In this document: one piece after another, positions 46,298-55,297 of the stretch | How positions within the stretch are numbered: position 1 is the stretch's first letter | How the letters are laid out: every line of letters starts with the position of its first letter | DNA from: CBDCYH01 sp965224105 | GTDB lineage: Bacteria > Bacteroidota > Rhodothermia > Rhodothermales > JABDKH01 | Direction: 5' to 3' | DNA: 64,000 nt | Assembly: GCA_965224105.1 (NCBI GenBank) | Contig: CBDCYH010000002.1 | Coordinates: forward strand, 186,001-250,000 | Program-made: the position numbers and the translations under genes | Notes under the pieces: generated by a model | Databases searched by the model: none | Told to the model about the DNA's origin: nothing | Seen by the model: only the letters and a program-made list of their open reading frames with translations

Positions 46298-49033
46298 CTA
46301 ATTGATTAACTGCTGAATACTTGAAGAGGAGTCGCGACCCAAATCAAAACTTATAACCCGTCTGCCTTCCTTCTGTAAAGCCTGAAGGTCACCCAGGGCC
46401 TGCGCCTGCTTGAGGATTCCAAAACTCATGGTAGACTTCTGCTCCCCAGCCTCGTCGGGAATCCCCAGGTCGCTGCTCGAGGACGACACTAGTTGGATAA
46501 AGAGCCCGCTGCCCCCATCACCCTTGTGCAGCTGACCGGTAGAGTGGAGAAATCTCGGACCAAACCCTAGCGTTGTTGCCAGGTGATACTTGAGCTGCAA
46601 CTCCGTTCGCAGGGCTTGCAGCTGCCGCTGTATTTCGGGGTCTGGATTTACATAAGCCTGGATTGCGATGTAGTCACCATCGTTGGCGGCCGTAAGAAAG
46701 TCGTTGATGGCTGCTTTCGAGGGCGGAATGGAATCTCCGGCAGGCAACGTGCCGGTTTCCAAATATGACTGCACGGTCGACCTTGCGAGGACCTTCGCTG
46801 ATTCCACGTTTGGTTGGTCGAATGGTTGGATCTCCAGATAGTATCCAACAACTGCAGTTGCCATTTCCCATAGGAAAAACTGCTGGCCCAAATCAAACCT
46901 GTCGTCAACCCGAATGGTAAGTACTGGGTGCCCAGCTTCAATCAACCGGTTGACCTTCGCGACATGGGTCTGATCGCCAACCAGGTGGATGAAAACGAAT
47001 AAGCGGTCGGTGCCGTAACTGTCGGGATCGGCGAGTCGTTCTCCAACCACGGGTAAAATGCCCTTCCCGTTCTTGCCGGTGCTTTCAGCGACCAATTGCT
47101 CCGCCCAATCGCCAAAATTTTCCAGCGCAGGAGAAACGATCATGGTGAGTTTGTCTCTGCCTTGGCGTCCCAGCACACCGATAATCGTCCCCAGGACTGC
47201 CGCATTGTTATCTCCGTCTACAGCGCAATTGCAACCGTGCGCGTTCACGGCCGCACGGTGCGCCCGATCAAGCAGCTCATCCAGATCTACGCCGATCAAT
47301 CCGGCTGGCACCAAACCAAAATGTGAGAGCACCGAATACCGCCCCCCGATGTTTGGATCGTTTACAAACACCCTTCTGAAATTGTGCTTGTCGGCGATAT
47401 CCAGGAGCTTGCTTTCAGGATCGGTAATGGCGATAAAATGTTCGCCCGCCCGGTCCGCACCCGCGACCGCCGAAACCTGATTGTAAAAGAACTTGAATGC
47501 CGAAAGTGTTTCTACCGTACCCCCCGACTTGGTGGCAACGACGAAAGCAGTGCGGGAAAGTTCTACGGAAGCCAATCTGTCTCGAATCATTTCTGGATCC
47601 GAACTGTCGACGATCTGCAGTCGAAGACCGTCGGCATCCGGGAAGACATTTGAGAAAACTTCGGGAGCTAGACTGGAGCCACCCATACCGAGGAGCAGGA
47701 CATCCGTGAACCCTGCCTGTTGAAGCTCCACTCTGAGAGATTCGATTTCCGGAATAGCATCCTGCATATCCTCCGGTGAATCCAGCCAACCGAGTCGGTT
47801 CGCAATCTCTTCAGGCTCGGGTGCCCAGACGGTGTGATCCCTTTCCCAGATTCTCTGAATGATGCGATCCTTTTTTAATTCGTTGAGCGCATCGCGGACC
47901 GGTGCTTCGAACTTGCCGAGACCTAACCTTAGTGTATTATGCTCGGCAAGAAGTTTTTTCTTCTTTAGTGCGACACTGGATATTAGGGATTCGTACGACT
48001 TGGCAAACTTGTCAACACCCTGCGCCAACAGTTGGTCGGTAACTTCTGTCAGGTCGATTCCAACTTTCTCAAGTCCCATCAGAACGGAAGCTGCATCAAG
48101 AATATCTTCGTGAAGGGTTGCGCGGGGAGTTCCAGTCGACAGGAAATACTGTAAGGTTGTGGGTGGGACGGTGTTAATTGTCTGCTCCCCGATCAATTCG
48201 TCTACATACTTGGTTTTGGAATAGGAGGGGTTTTTTGTTCCTGTGCTTGCCCAAAGCAATCTTTGGATGCGTGCCCTTTTGCTGGCGAGTGCTTCCCAGC
48301 GCTCACCGTAGAAAATTGCTTTGGATCGGAGGTAAGCCATCTTCGCATTCGCGACTGCCACTCGTCCTTGCAGATCTTTCTCTCCCTTCTCTTCCAAAAG
48401 CTTGTCCACTGCAGCGTCGACACGCGAGACGAAGAACGATGCCACCGATGAAACAGTTGAGAGATCACCGTTGGACCTACTAAAATCTTCCAACCCGGAG
48501 ATGTACGCCTCGGCTACGTCATCGTACTGCTGCAATGAAAATACGAGCGTAACGTTAATACTTATGCCTTGCCCAATCAGTGTTCTGATAGCCGGCAGTC
48601 CTGCTTTGGTCGCAGGGACTTTGATCATTAGATTGGGTCTGTCAACCTGGCGCGAAAGTCTGCGCGCTTCAGCGACGGTTTGGTCAGTGTCGTGTGCCAG
48701 CTTTGGGCTCACTTCAAGACTGATGAAACCGTCAGCGCCGTTTGTCCGCTTGTAAACTGGTAGCAACGCATCAGCTCCTCGTTGGATATCCGCGACGGCC
48801 AATTGCTCGTATATGTTTTCCGTTTCTTCGCCGGCACCTGCAAGCTCGTTGATCGCAATGTCGTAGTCCGAGCTTCCCGCGATTGCCTTTTCAAAAATTG
48901 AAGGGTTTGATGTAACACCTTGCACCCCGTTGGAAACTAACTGGTCGATCTCCCCTGAATCAATGAGCGCTCTGCGAATATTGTCATACCAAATTGATTG
49001 GCCGAGTTCGTTAAGTTGCGTTAACTTCGACAT
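46298..49033 (-). CDS. Bifunctional transaldolase/glucose-6-phosphate isomerase
   Basis: A 911-residue fusion. The N-terminal about 370 residues are transaldolase with GVTSNPSIFEKAI and the Schiff-base lysine in LMIKVPATKAG (about 135). The remainder is phosphoglucose isomerase with LLGMGGSSLAPEV, VATKSGGT and FVNDPNIGGRYSVLSHFG. The fusion is known from several bacteria; it links glycolysis and the pentose phosphate pathway in one polypeptide. Followed by gnd. Divergent from the ankyrin gene. Confidence 0.95.
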   Translation of the reverse strand: MSKLTQLNELGQSIWYDNIRRALIDSGEIDQLVSNGVQGVTSNPSIFEKAIAGSSDYDIAINELAGAGEETENIYEQLAVADIQRGADALLPVYKRTNGADGFISLEVSPKLAHDTDQTVAEARRLSRQVDRPNLMIKVPATKAGLPAIRTLIGQGISINVTLVFSLQQYDDVAEAYISGLEDFSRSNGDLSTVSSVASFFVSRVDAAVDKLLEEKGEKDLQGRVAVANAKMAYLRSKAIFYGERWEALASKRARIQRLLWASTGTKNPSYSKTKYVDELIGEQTINTVPPTTLQYFLSTGTPRATLHEDILDAASVLMGLEKVGIDLTEVTDQLLAQGVDKFAKSYESLISSVALKKKKLLAEHNTLRLGLGKFEAPVRDALNELKKDRIIQRIWERDHTVWAPEPEEIANRLGWLDSPEDMQDAIPEIESLRVELQQAGFTDVLLLGMGGSSLAPEVFSNVFPDADGLRLQIVDSSDPEMIRDRLASVELSRTAFVVATKSGGTVETLSAFKFFYNQVSAVAGADRAGEHFIAITDPESKLLDIADKHNFRRVFVNDPNIGGRYSVLSHFGLVPAGLIGVDLDELLDRAHRAAVNAHGCNCAVDGDNNAAVLGTIIGVLGRQGRDKLTMIVSPALENFGDWAEQLVAESTGKNGKGILPVVGERLADPDSYGTDRLFVFIHLVGDQTHVAKVNRLIEAGHPVLTIRVDDRFDLGQQFFLWEMATAVVGYYLEIQPFDQPNVESAKVLARSTVQSYLETGTLPAGDSIPPSKAAINDFLTAANDGDYIAIQAYVNPDPEIQRQLQALRTELQLKYHLATTLGFGPRFLHSTGQLHKGDGGSGLFIQLVSSSSSDLGIPDEAGEQKSTMSFGILKQAQALGDLQALQKEGRRVISFDLGRDSSSSIQQLIN

Positions 49034-49111
49034 CCAGTTTCTTAGATTCTGTTTGCTACCCTACAGGATTAGTCGTGAAAATACGTTTTATGGGTAGCGT
49101 ACCCAAATAAC

Positions 49112-50332
49112 ATGTCTTCCCCACAAGGCCCGACTCACCCCGAGAATGAGTTTCTCGAAGCGCGGCAATTGATGTTCCGTGGAGACATTTTCGCGTTATC
49201 AAATTTATTGCGTTCCACACCTGAACTGGTAAGCGCGCGTGCACCTACGGTGGACCCGCCGTACGACGGATACTTCAGCGCTGCAACACTCCTTCATCAC
49301 ATCGCAGGTAATCCCCGGATCACCGCGCTGCCGGAAAACATCGTCGACGTTGGTCGGCTATTGTTGGAAGCCGGTGCCGACCCGAATTCAACTTGCGGGG
49401 GTGGGCCATCGCAGCCCGGGACGGCAGGCGGAACTGCATTAGGTTTGGTTGCATCCAGCAGTTTGGCTGTTGAGTATGGTTTTGCGGAGGGACTCATTGA
49501 TCTTCTGCTGGAGTACGGTGCTGAAATGGACCCGGACAATACTGGAGGGCTTATCAACCTGGCATTTTACCACAACGTGGAAAATCCGGATCAGCGAGAC
49601 GTTGCCACCGCGTTGTATGCGCGAGGACACATGGTCGATTTTTGCTATGCCGCCGGCCTCGGACTGCTAGACTATGCCGTTGAAGAAATGGAAAGCCGCG
49701 GGATTGTCCCGGGCGAGTCGGACAAATATTACAGGCACCAAAGAAGGGGCACCGGTGAAGCTTCGCAGCAGGAAATTGTGCAGGACGCCTTTCTCTTCGC
49801 CTGTATAAACGGTCGGATTGATGTTGCGGACTACCTGCGCACGTCGGGCGTCGATCTGAACGCGTTCCGGCCGTGGGGAGCAGAGATGGTTACCGCGCTC
49901 CATGGAGCGGCCTGGGCTGGTCGCCCGGAGGTGGTCAAACTGCTTGTGATTGCCGGTGCCGACACATCCCTCGTCGACCCGGTGCATCGGCGTTCTCCAC
50001 TTGGATGGGCCATTCATTGTCAACGTGGCCCCGTGATAGACATACTTCAGCTCGATGCTGCTAACATGGATCTGGTGGATGCACTCGAATTAGACAACGT
50101 CGGTCGATTCTTTGAACTGCTCGGAGAAACGGATATAAACGCGCCCCTCGGAGAGTCCGAACCAGGGGTACTCCTTCGAACCGCGGTTGCTCAAAAGCGG
50201 AAAAAGATCGTAAGACGCCTAATGGAACTTGGAGCGGATGCATCTCTCCCCAATAAATTTGGGAAAACCGCACGCGACTGGGCCAGGGATTCCGGCGACA
50301 GGGAGTTAATAACCATCTTGCGTGGCGGGTAA
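49112..50332 (+). CDS. Ankyrin repeat protein
   Basis: A 406-residue soluble protein with several ankyrin-type repeats, including LLLEAGADPNS, LLLEYGAEMDP, KLLVIAGADTSLVD and RLMELGADASLPNKFGKTARDWA. It mediates protein contacts; the partner is unknown. No signal peptide is visible. The gene is divergent from the transaldolase/isomerase gene. Confidence 0.85.
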   Translation: MSSPQGPTHPENEFLEARQLMFRGDIFALSNLLRSTPELVSARAPTVDPPYDGYFSAATLLHHIAGNPRITALPENIVDVGRLLLEAGADPNSTCGGGPSQPGTAGGTALGLVASSSLAVEYGFAEGLIDLLLEYGAEMDPDNTGGLINLAFYHNVENPDQRDVATALYARGHMVDFCYAAGLGLLDYAVEEMESRGIVPGESDKYYRHQRRGTGEASQQEIVQDAFLFACINGRIDVADYLRTSGVDLNAFRPWGAEMVTALHGAAWAGRPEVVKLLVIAGADTSLVDPVHRRSPLGWAIHCQRGPVIDILQLDAANMDLVDALELDNVGRFFELLGETDINAPLGESEPGVLLRTAVAQKRKKIVRRLMELGADASLPNKFGKTARDWARDSGDRELITILRGG

Positions 50333-50407
50333 TGACAGGATTTTGCGCAGTATCTTGTATACAGTAGTAAGTACTACATTTATCAATTCTTAGCTCTAAG
50401 CGCACCC

Positions 50408-51634
50408 ATGACAAAGTATCTGTCCACCCTACTAGTTCTGCTCCTGGCATGCCCCGTCCTGGACGCAGATGCACAATTTAAGCGGCTCCGAGACCGGGCC
50501 AAGAAACGGGCAAAAGAAAAAATCGAAAGAAGAGCCGACCGGGAAGTCGACAAAGCCGTCGACAAATCAATGGACGAGGCCGAGCGAAGAGGCCGTGACG
50601 CAATCGAGGGGCTTTTTGACGGGGATGATTCCGAGTTCGCTGCAGAACTGGACCTGGGGCCAATCGAATCTGGCTCAGCCAACGCTGACTACCTCACATA
50701 TAGCGAAACCAGCCAAATCTGGTTTCCCGGAATGAAGTTTCTCTCGCGATTCAGCAAAGATGTAGGCAAGCCAAGTGTAACAAAGAGGTATTACACCAAA
50801 ACGCGGTCCCGATCGGACGATGGAGACGCATCTTCGTCCATCATGGATGCAAGCAACATGAGCATGACGCATATCGATCATGAGGAGAAAAAGTTCTTCA
50901 CGTACAATTTCGATGAGATGATGGATGCGGCAACTTCTGCAACCCAGCAGGCTCAGGAAGAAATGGACGTCGACACCGAGGAAATGGAGCAGTCAATCGA
51001 AGAGGCGGACGTGAAGTTTGATTTCAATGTGGAGGTTCGGAATACTGGCACACCCGAAAACATTCTCGGCGTGAATGCCAAACAGGTAATCGTAATTATT
51101 GAAACGAAGGCAAGCGCTCAAAATCCCGAAACCATGGAGCGACACAGAGGCCGGTTCTTTACGATACTGGACACGTGGAAATCGGAAGAGGTGGCCGGGC
51201 AAAATGTCGTTGCAGACTTTGGTCGAACCATGATGAACGGAATGCGTGGACCCGACATGTTCCAAAACGATCAACAACCGTTCGCGGGTCTACCTATCGA
51301 TGGCCGCATAACAGACTCGTTTCAAAAGGCCGCTGAAGAACTGGAAAAAATCCCTGGGTTTGACGTCAGAACCGGGACCTACTTCGTTCTGGTACCCGAA
51401 GGACAGGAACTGGATGTTGAGCTAGCGATGGAATCAACAGGCGCATCTCTCGCCGACCTCGGGCAGACGGAGGGTGAGCCCGCCAAACAGTCTACAGTCA
51501 TGAGATCGATTACTCACATCCATGACTTGCACACGCAGCCGCATCCTTCAGGATTGTTCAGCCCAGACACCAGCACGTACACTGAGATAGATCCGCTGGC
51601 AATGTTCATGACTCCAGCTGAAGACGAACAGTAG
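50408..51634 (+). CDS. Exported protein with charged N-terminal coiled region, function unknown
   Basis: A 408-residue protein with a signal peptide (LLVLLLACPVLDADA), then a highly charged helical stretch (RLRDRAKKRAKEKIERRADREVDKAVDKS, about residues 26-60) and a beta-rich domain that resembles DUF4412-like exported proteins of Bacteroidota (RGRFFTILDTWKS, GLPIDGRITDSFQ). No enzymatic motif. The promoter region contains TTGTATACAGTAG before it. Confidence 0.6.
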   Translation: MTKYLSTLLVLLLACPVLDADAQFKRLRDRAKKRAKEKIERRADREVDKAVDKSMDEAERRGRDAIEGLFDGDDSEFAAELDLGPIESGSANADYLTYSETSQIWFPGMKFLSRFSKDVGKPSVTKRYYTKTRSRSDDGDASSSIMDASNMSMTHIDHEEKKFFTYNFDEMMDAATSATQQAQEEMDVDTEEMEQSIEEADVKFDFNVEVRNTGTPENILGVNAKQVIVIIETKASAQNPETMERHRGRFFTILDTWKSEEVAGQNVVADFGRTMMNGMRGPDMFQNDQQPFAGLPIDGRITDSFQKAAEELEKIPGFDVRTGTYFVLVPEGQELDVELAMESTGASLADLGQTEGEPAKQSTVMRSITHIHDLHTQPHPSGLFSPDTSTYTEIDPLAMFMTPAEDEQ

Positions 51635-51678
51635 ATGTAGCCAACTCAGCCTACTTAATGGGGCAATGCCGGTGGAGT

Positions 51679-52530
51679 CTACTCGTCCCCGAGTGCCACC
51701 GGCGCCCCGGGTTGGCAAATCCATTCGCTCCAGGATCCGACAAATAATTTCGGAAGCGGCAGGCCCGCATGTGCCATCGCCAAAACATTTTGCGCACCGG
51801 TCACTCCCGAACCGCAATATGAGATTGCCGACTCAGCTATTTCGTCAAAGCGCCCTCTCAACTCTGCCGAAGTCCTGAAGTAACCTGACTGCAAGTTATT
51901 CTCCATCCACGGTCTCGAGATTGCACCGGGGATGTGACCGGCAACGGGATCGATCGGCTCATCCACGCCGAGAAATCTCTCGGTTGACCTGGCGTCAAGG
52001 AGGATGCCTCTACCGGTTCTTGAGACCACTCCTACGTCTGCAGCGGAAGCAACCATATCCCATTTAGGATCCGCAATAAAATTGCCCGGCTGGATTTCGA
52101 CTGGAGGATTGTCGCTGACCTGCATCTCGTTTTCCACCCAGCTCCGCCAACCTCCATCCACAACCGCCACCTTATCGTGGCCCAGCCACTTGAGCATCCA
52201 CCACATCCTGGCTGCAATAGACGAAAACTGCTCGTCGTAGATAACTATTTGTACCCCATTCGACAAGCCAGCTCTGCGGAGAAATTGGACAAGAGAACTA
52301 ACGGTTGGAAGGGGGTGTCTGCCGGTTTCCCCCGGAACGGCCGCGCCAGACAAATCCCGATCGAGGTGGGCGTACCGCGCCCCCGGGATGTGAGCCTCCA
52401 AATACGCCTCCTCACCCCAGCCCGGATCTGCCAGCTTGTATCGAGTGTCAAACACCACCACGTCGTCCAGGCAAGCGGCCAACTCCTCCACCGAGATCAA
52501 AGTGGTAAACTCAATCCCTTCGCTACTCAC
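51679..52530 (-). CDS. Tandem-rhodanese sulfurtransferase (thiosulfate/3-mercaptopyruvate type)
   Basis: A 283-residue protein with two rhodanese domains. The first has VVFDTRYKLADPGWG and DGGWRSWVE; the second carries the active-site loop YCGSGVTGAQN with the catalytic Cys at about 237. It transfers sulfur to thiophilic acceptors such as cyanide or thioredoxin. The GTG at 52530 overlaps the stop of the upstream TPR gene (GGTGAGTAG) and gives a family-length protein, whereas the ATG-side extension to 52608 overlaps that gene by 86 bases and looks unlikely. Confidence 0.88.
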   Translation of the reverse strand: MSSEGIEFTTLISVEELAACLDDVVVFDTRYKLADPGWGEEAYLEAHIPGARYAHLDRDLSGAAVPGETGRHPLPTVSSLVQFLRRAGLSNGVQIVIYDEQFSSIAARMWWMLKWLGHDKVAVVDGGWRSWVENEMQVSDNPPVEIQPGNFIADPKWDMVASAADVGVVSRTGRGILLDARSTERFLGVDEPIDPVAGHIPGAISRPWMENNLQSGYFRTSAELRGRFDEIAESAISYCGSGVTGAQNVLAMAHAGLPLPKLFVGSWSEWICQPGAPVALGDE

Positions 52531-54112
52531 CCTGGCCCGCCGACTCTCCGGCACCTCGCTGGCTGCTCCAAATAATTGAACGGAGATCTGCATTTGCACG
52601 CTCAGCAAGATCGTCTCTCCCCGACTTCGATGCGGCCTCTGCTAATCCCTGCAACAGCATACGGCGCATTGGATTGCGTCTTAAACCATTTTGGAAAGCT
52701 GCGACTGCGTTGTTCGGTTGGCCAGCTGCCAAGTACACCTCACCGAGCAACTCATGTGCGGGTTTGATCACACCGGGGGGCCCAAATTCGAATGGCATCG
52801 ACTCCTCGAGTGTGGCCGCTTCTCTTGCAAGTAAGATCGCCTTATCCTCCTTGTCGGAGCCAAGGAAGCTCAGGGCATCAAGCTCCAGTGCCAGCACTCT
52901 TCCCCGCGTGACGTCTTCGTTGTAACCAGCATCAAGATCTCTCTGCGCAATCTCATCAACCAGAGATCGAATCGCCGCTGTATGAACTGCGACCGCTTCC
53001 CAATTTCCCAACTTTGCATGGGCATACCCACTGACAAAATGGGTTGTAATCTTTGATCGTCGGCTTTGTGAGCTTGGGGCCTCGGGGATTTGATTTACTC
53101 CGTACTCCCAATCACCAGAATCAATTACGTAGAGCGCCTGCATCGCGGCGAGGTGGTAGTTGGCACTCCGGTGGCCCGTCGAGGCATCGGCCGCCACGAC
53201 TTCAATAAGGCTCTTCGCATCAGCTTGGCGATCCTGCTGCATAAGTGCATATGCACGCCACCAGATGGCATGATAGCTTCGACTCGTCGGCTCCAATCCT
53301 TTGCGCCGGACTCGGACCTCCGACGCCAGCCACGAACGCTCATTGAGTCGCTCAACCTTATCCCACTGCCCGAGAGCGACATAGATATGCGTAGGCATGT
53401 GGAGGGCATGGGCGGCATCCGGGGCGATTTCCGAATATACATCTGCTGCGCGAACACCCAGAGGCGCATGAATCGGATCATCATACGAGTGGATCAAGTA
53501 GTGGGCAGCGCCCGGATGCAATGGGTTTGCGGCAAAGACAACCTCAGCTATCGCAGCAGCCTTCATGTACGTAGAAAAATCCCGACCATCGTGGCTCGTG
53601 CCCAGAATTGCCAGAGCGTAAAACGTCATCACCTCATGATCATCGGGATAGCGATCTGCCATTACCTCCATCTGCGCGAGATACCTGGCGGCTCTCTCTT
53701 TCCGCGAACCCTCGCCAAACAGCAGATTAACTGCGGTGATAAAATCCGCTTCTTTTTCCGTCGCAGCCATTCGCACGCGCTCCTCATCGCTCTCGGCCAG
53801 CCTCGTGAGAGATTCACGCGCGTCAGACAACTCTTCTCGTTGCCAGATCGGATGGTTGTGCGACATGGCCTCACCCCAATGCGCCATCACGAACCCCGGC
53901 GATTCCTCCTGTGCCTGCCGGAACGCCTCGGCCGCATCCTGATATTCGAAACTGTGGAGCAATTTTACCCCCCGAATAAAATGATCCTGCGCAACACTGG
54001 ACTCGACAGTGGTCGGAAAATCAATTACACCAAGTTTCTGCCCGAACACGGATACCGGCATTAGGACCAGCAACAACAGATAGAGTGATTTTTGCATCTG
54101 ATTATTCCTCAT
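52523..54112 (-). CDS. Exported TPR protein
   Basis: A 529-residue protein with a signal peptide (MQKSLYLLLLVLMPVSVFG) and multiple tetratricopeptide repeats (for example FEYQDAAEAFRQAQEESPGF, GQPNNAVAAFQNGLRRNP). It also has conserved histidine-rich turns (HWGEAMSHNHPIW, HPGAAHYLIHSYDDP, HALHMPTHIYVALGQW). This family of periplasmic TPR proteins is widespread in marine bacteria, but its function is not known. Coupled to the sulfurtransferase. Confidence 0.8.
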   Translation of the reverse strand: MRNNQMQKSLYLLLLVLMPVSVFGQKLGVIDFPTTVESSVAQDHFIRGVKLLHSFEYQDAAEAFRQAQEESPGFVMAHWGEAMSHNHPIWQREELSDARESLTRLAESDEERVRMAATEKEADFITAVNLLFGEGSRKERAARYLAQMEVMADRYPDDHEVMTFYALAILGTSHDGRDFSTYMKAAAIAEVVFAANPLHPGAAHYLIHSYDDPIHAPLGVRAADVYSEIAPDAAHALHMPTHIYVALGQWDKVERLNERSWLASEVRVRRKGLEPTSRSYHAIWWRAYALMQQDRQADAKSLIEVVAADASTGHRSANYHLAAMQALYVIDSGDWEYGVNQIPEAPSSQSRRSKITTHFVSGYAHAKLGNWEAVAVHTAAIRSLVDEIAQRDLDAGYNEDVTRGRVLALELDALSFLGSDKEDKAILLAREAATLEESMPFEFGPPGVIKPAHELLGEVYLAAGQPNNAVAAFQNGLRRNPMRRMLLQGLAEAASKSGRDDLAERANADLRSIIWSSQRGAGESAGQGE

Positions 54113-54143
54113 TAAGCTTCCTGTTTAATCTGTCCGCTCCAGC

Positions 54144-55292
54144 TTAGTTCTGCCGGCTTCGTGACTGTTCCTGCGAGCCTCCTTCGCGATGCCACGAATA
54201 CGGATTGGCTGACTCCCCATCCAGGGATGAGATGATCAGGTGCCCCAGGATCGGTGCGAATTTGAAGGCATGCCCGCTCCCACCACCCGCGATCGCGACG
54301 TTCTTTATTCCCGGACACCAGTCGATCACAAAGTTCTCGTCAATGGTGTCGGCATAGTAACAAACTCTCCTTGTCACTACAGCCGCATCAGCCAACGATG
54401 GAAGGTAGTCAGACAAGAACCTCCGCAGACTACTTTCTGATTCATCATCTACGGAACGGTCTACTGCAGGATCGCCCCTTTTTCCGATGCCATGGTGCCC
54501 AATCTTCACCACACCCTCCGCAGTCGAGGGAAACCCGTAATAGCCTGTGCGCGACATGTCTGCGGTGAACGTGGGGAACGCGTCCGCTCTAAAGGGATGT
54601 GGATCGGAAGGTTGCAAGTGAAAGACCGCATGTGCGGTTGGCGTTATGATTTTTCCGGCCTCAGGGACGAGCTTTGGCGTCCATGCGCCGCACGTCACCA
54701 GAACTTTGTCTGCAGAAAGCACCTCCCCGTGTGCAAGCTCCACAGAGGGATGCGAGCCTTCATGCACGGCTCGGACACGCGTGTTTGTTGTTATATCAAC
54801 ACCCATTGCCCTGGCCTCCCCGGCAAGCCACCGGATTGCACTGCTACTACGCGCAAATCCACCTTTGCCGTGAAAAACTCCATGTGCAAACTTGGAGCCT
54901 TGCCAATTCGGAAAGCGCGCGGCGAGAATATTGCCGGTTACCTTTTCGGGATGGTGCCCTCGCTGCTCCAACAACCTGAGAGACTCATACTCAAACCCAC
55001 CCGGCTGAAGCTCTCTTTCCGACAACATCAGTAACCCCGTCTGCACAAAAAGAGATTGACCACTTTGCTCATTCCAATTTTGCCATCCCGACATTGCATC
55101 GCTGGCGAGGTCCATCCAGTGCTCATCAGAACCATAGGACAACCGAACGATCTTTGAAATGTCGGTACTAGCTGCCGCTGGATTAGGGATCTCCCCCGCC
55201 TCCAGAAGAGCAACATCCCAGCCTCTGCGTCTGAATTCGATTGCGGCTGTTAGCCCAAACAATCCGCCGCCGACAACGAGAATGCCAGGCAT
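54144..55292 (-). CDS. Sarcosine oxidase-like FAD-dependent oxidoreductase
   Basis: A 382-residue DAO-family flavoprotein with the dinucleotide motif ILVVGGGLFGLTAA at the N-terminus, the FAD region NPAAASTDISKIVRLSYGSDEHW, and C-terminal RRVCYYADTIDENFVID, where the Cys (about 309) corresponds to the cysteine covalently bound to FAD in monomeric sarcosine oxidases. It should oxidise a secondary N-methyl amino acid or related amine. Located 5 bases after the M16 gene. Confidence 0.88.
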   Translation of the reverse strand: MPGILVVGGGLFGLTAAIEFRRRGWDVALLEAGEIPNPAAASTDISKIVRLSYGSDEHWMDLASDAMSGWQNWNEQSGQSLFVQTGLLMLSERELQPGGFEYESLRLLEQRGHHPEKVTGNILAARFPNWQGSKFAHGVFHGKGGFARSSSAIRWLAGEARAMGVDITTNTRVRAVHEGSHPSVELAHGEVLSADKVLVTCGAWTPKLVPEAGKIITPTAHAVFHLQPSDPHPFRADAFPTFTADMSRTGYYGFPSTAEGVVKIGHHGIGKRGDPAVDRSVDDESESSLRRFLSDYLPSLADAAVVTRRVCYYADTIDENFVIDWCPGIKNVAIAGGGSGHAFKFAPILGHLIISSLDGESANPYSWHREGGSQEQSRSRQN

Positions 55293-55297
55293 CTTAC

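Noticed and set aside
53090..54064. 324-residue plus-strand frame opposite the TPR gene
   Set aside because: It is antisense to a gene with clear TPR repeats and signal peptide and shows no protein-like motifs.
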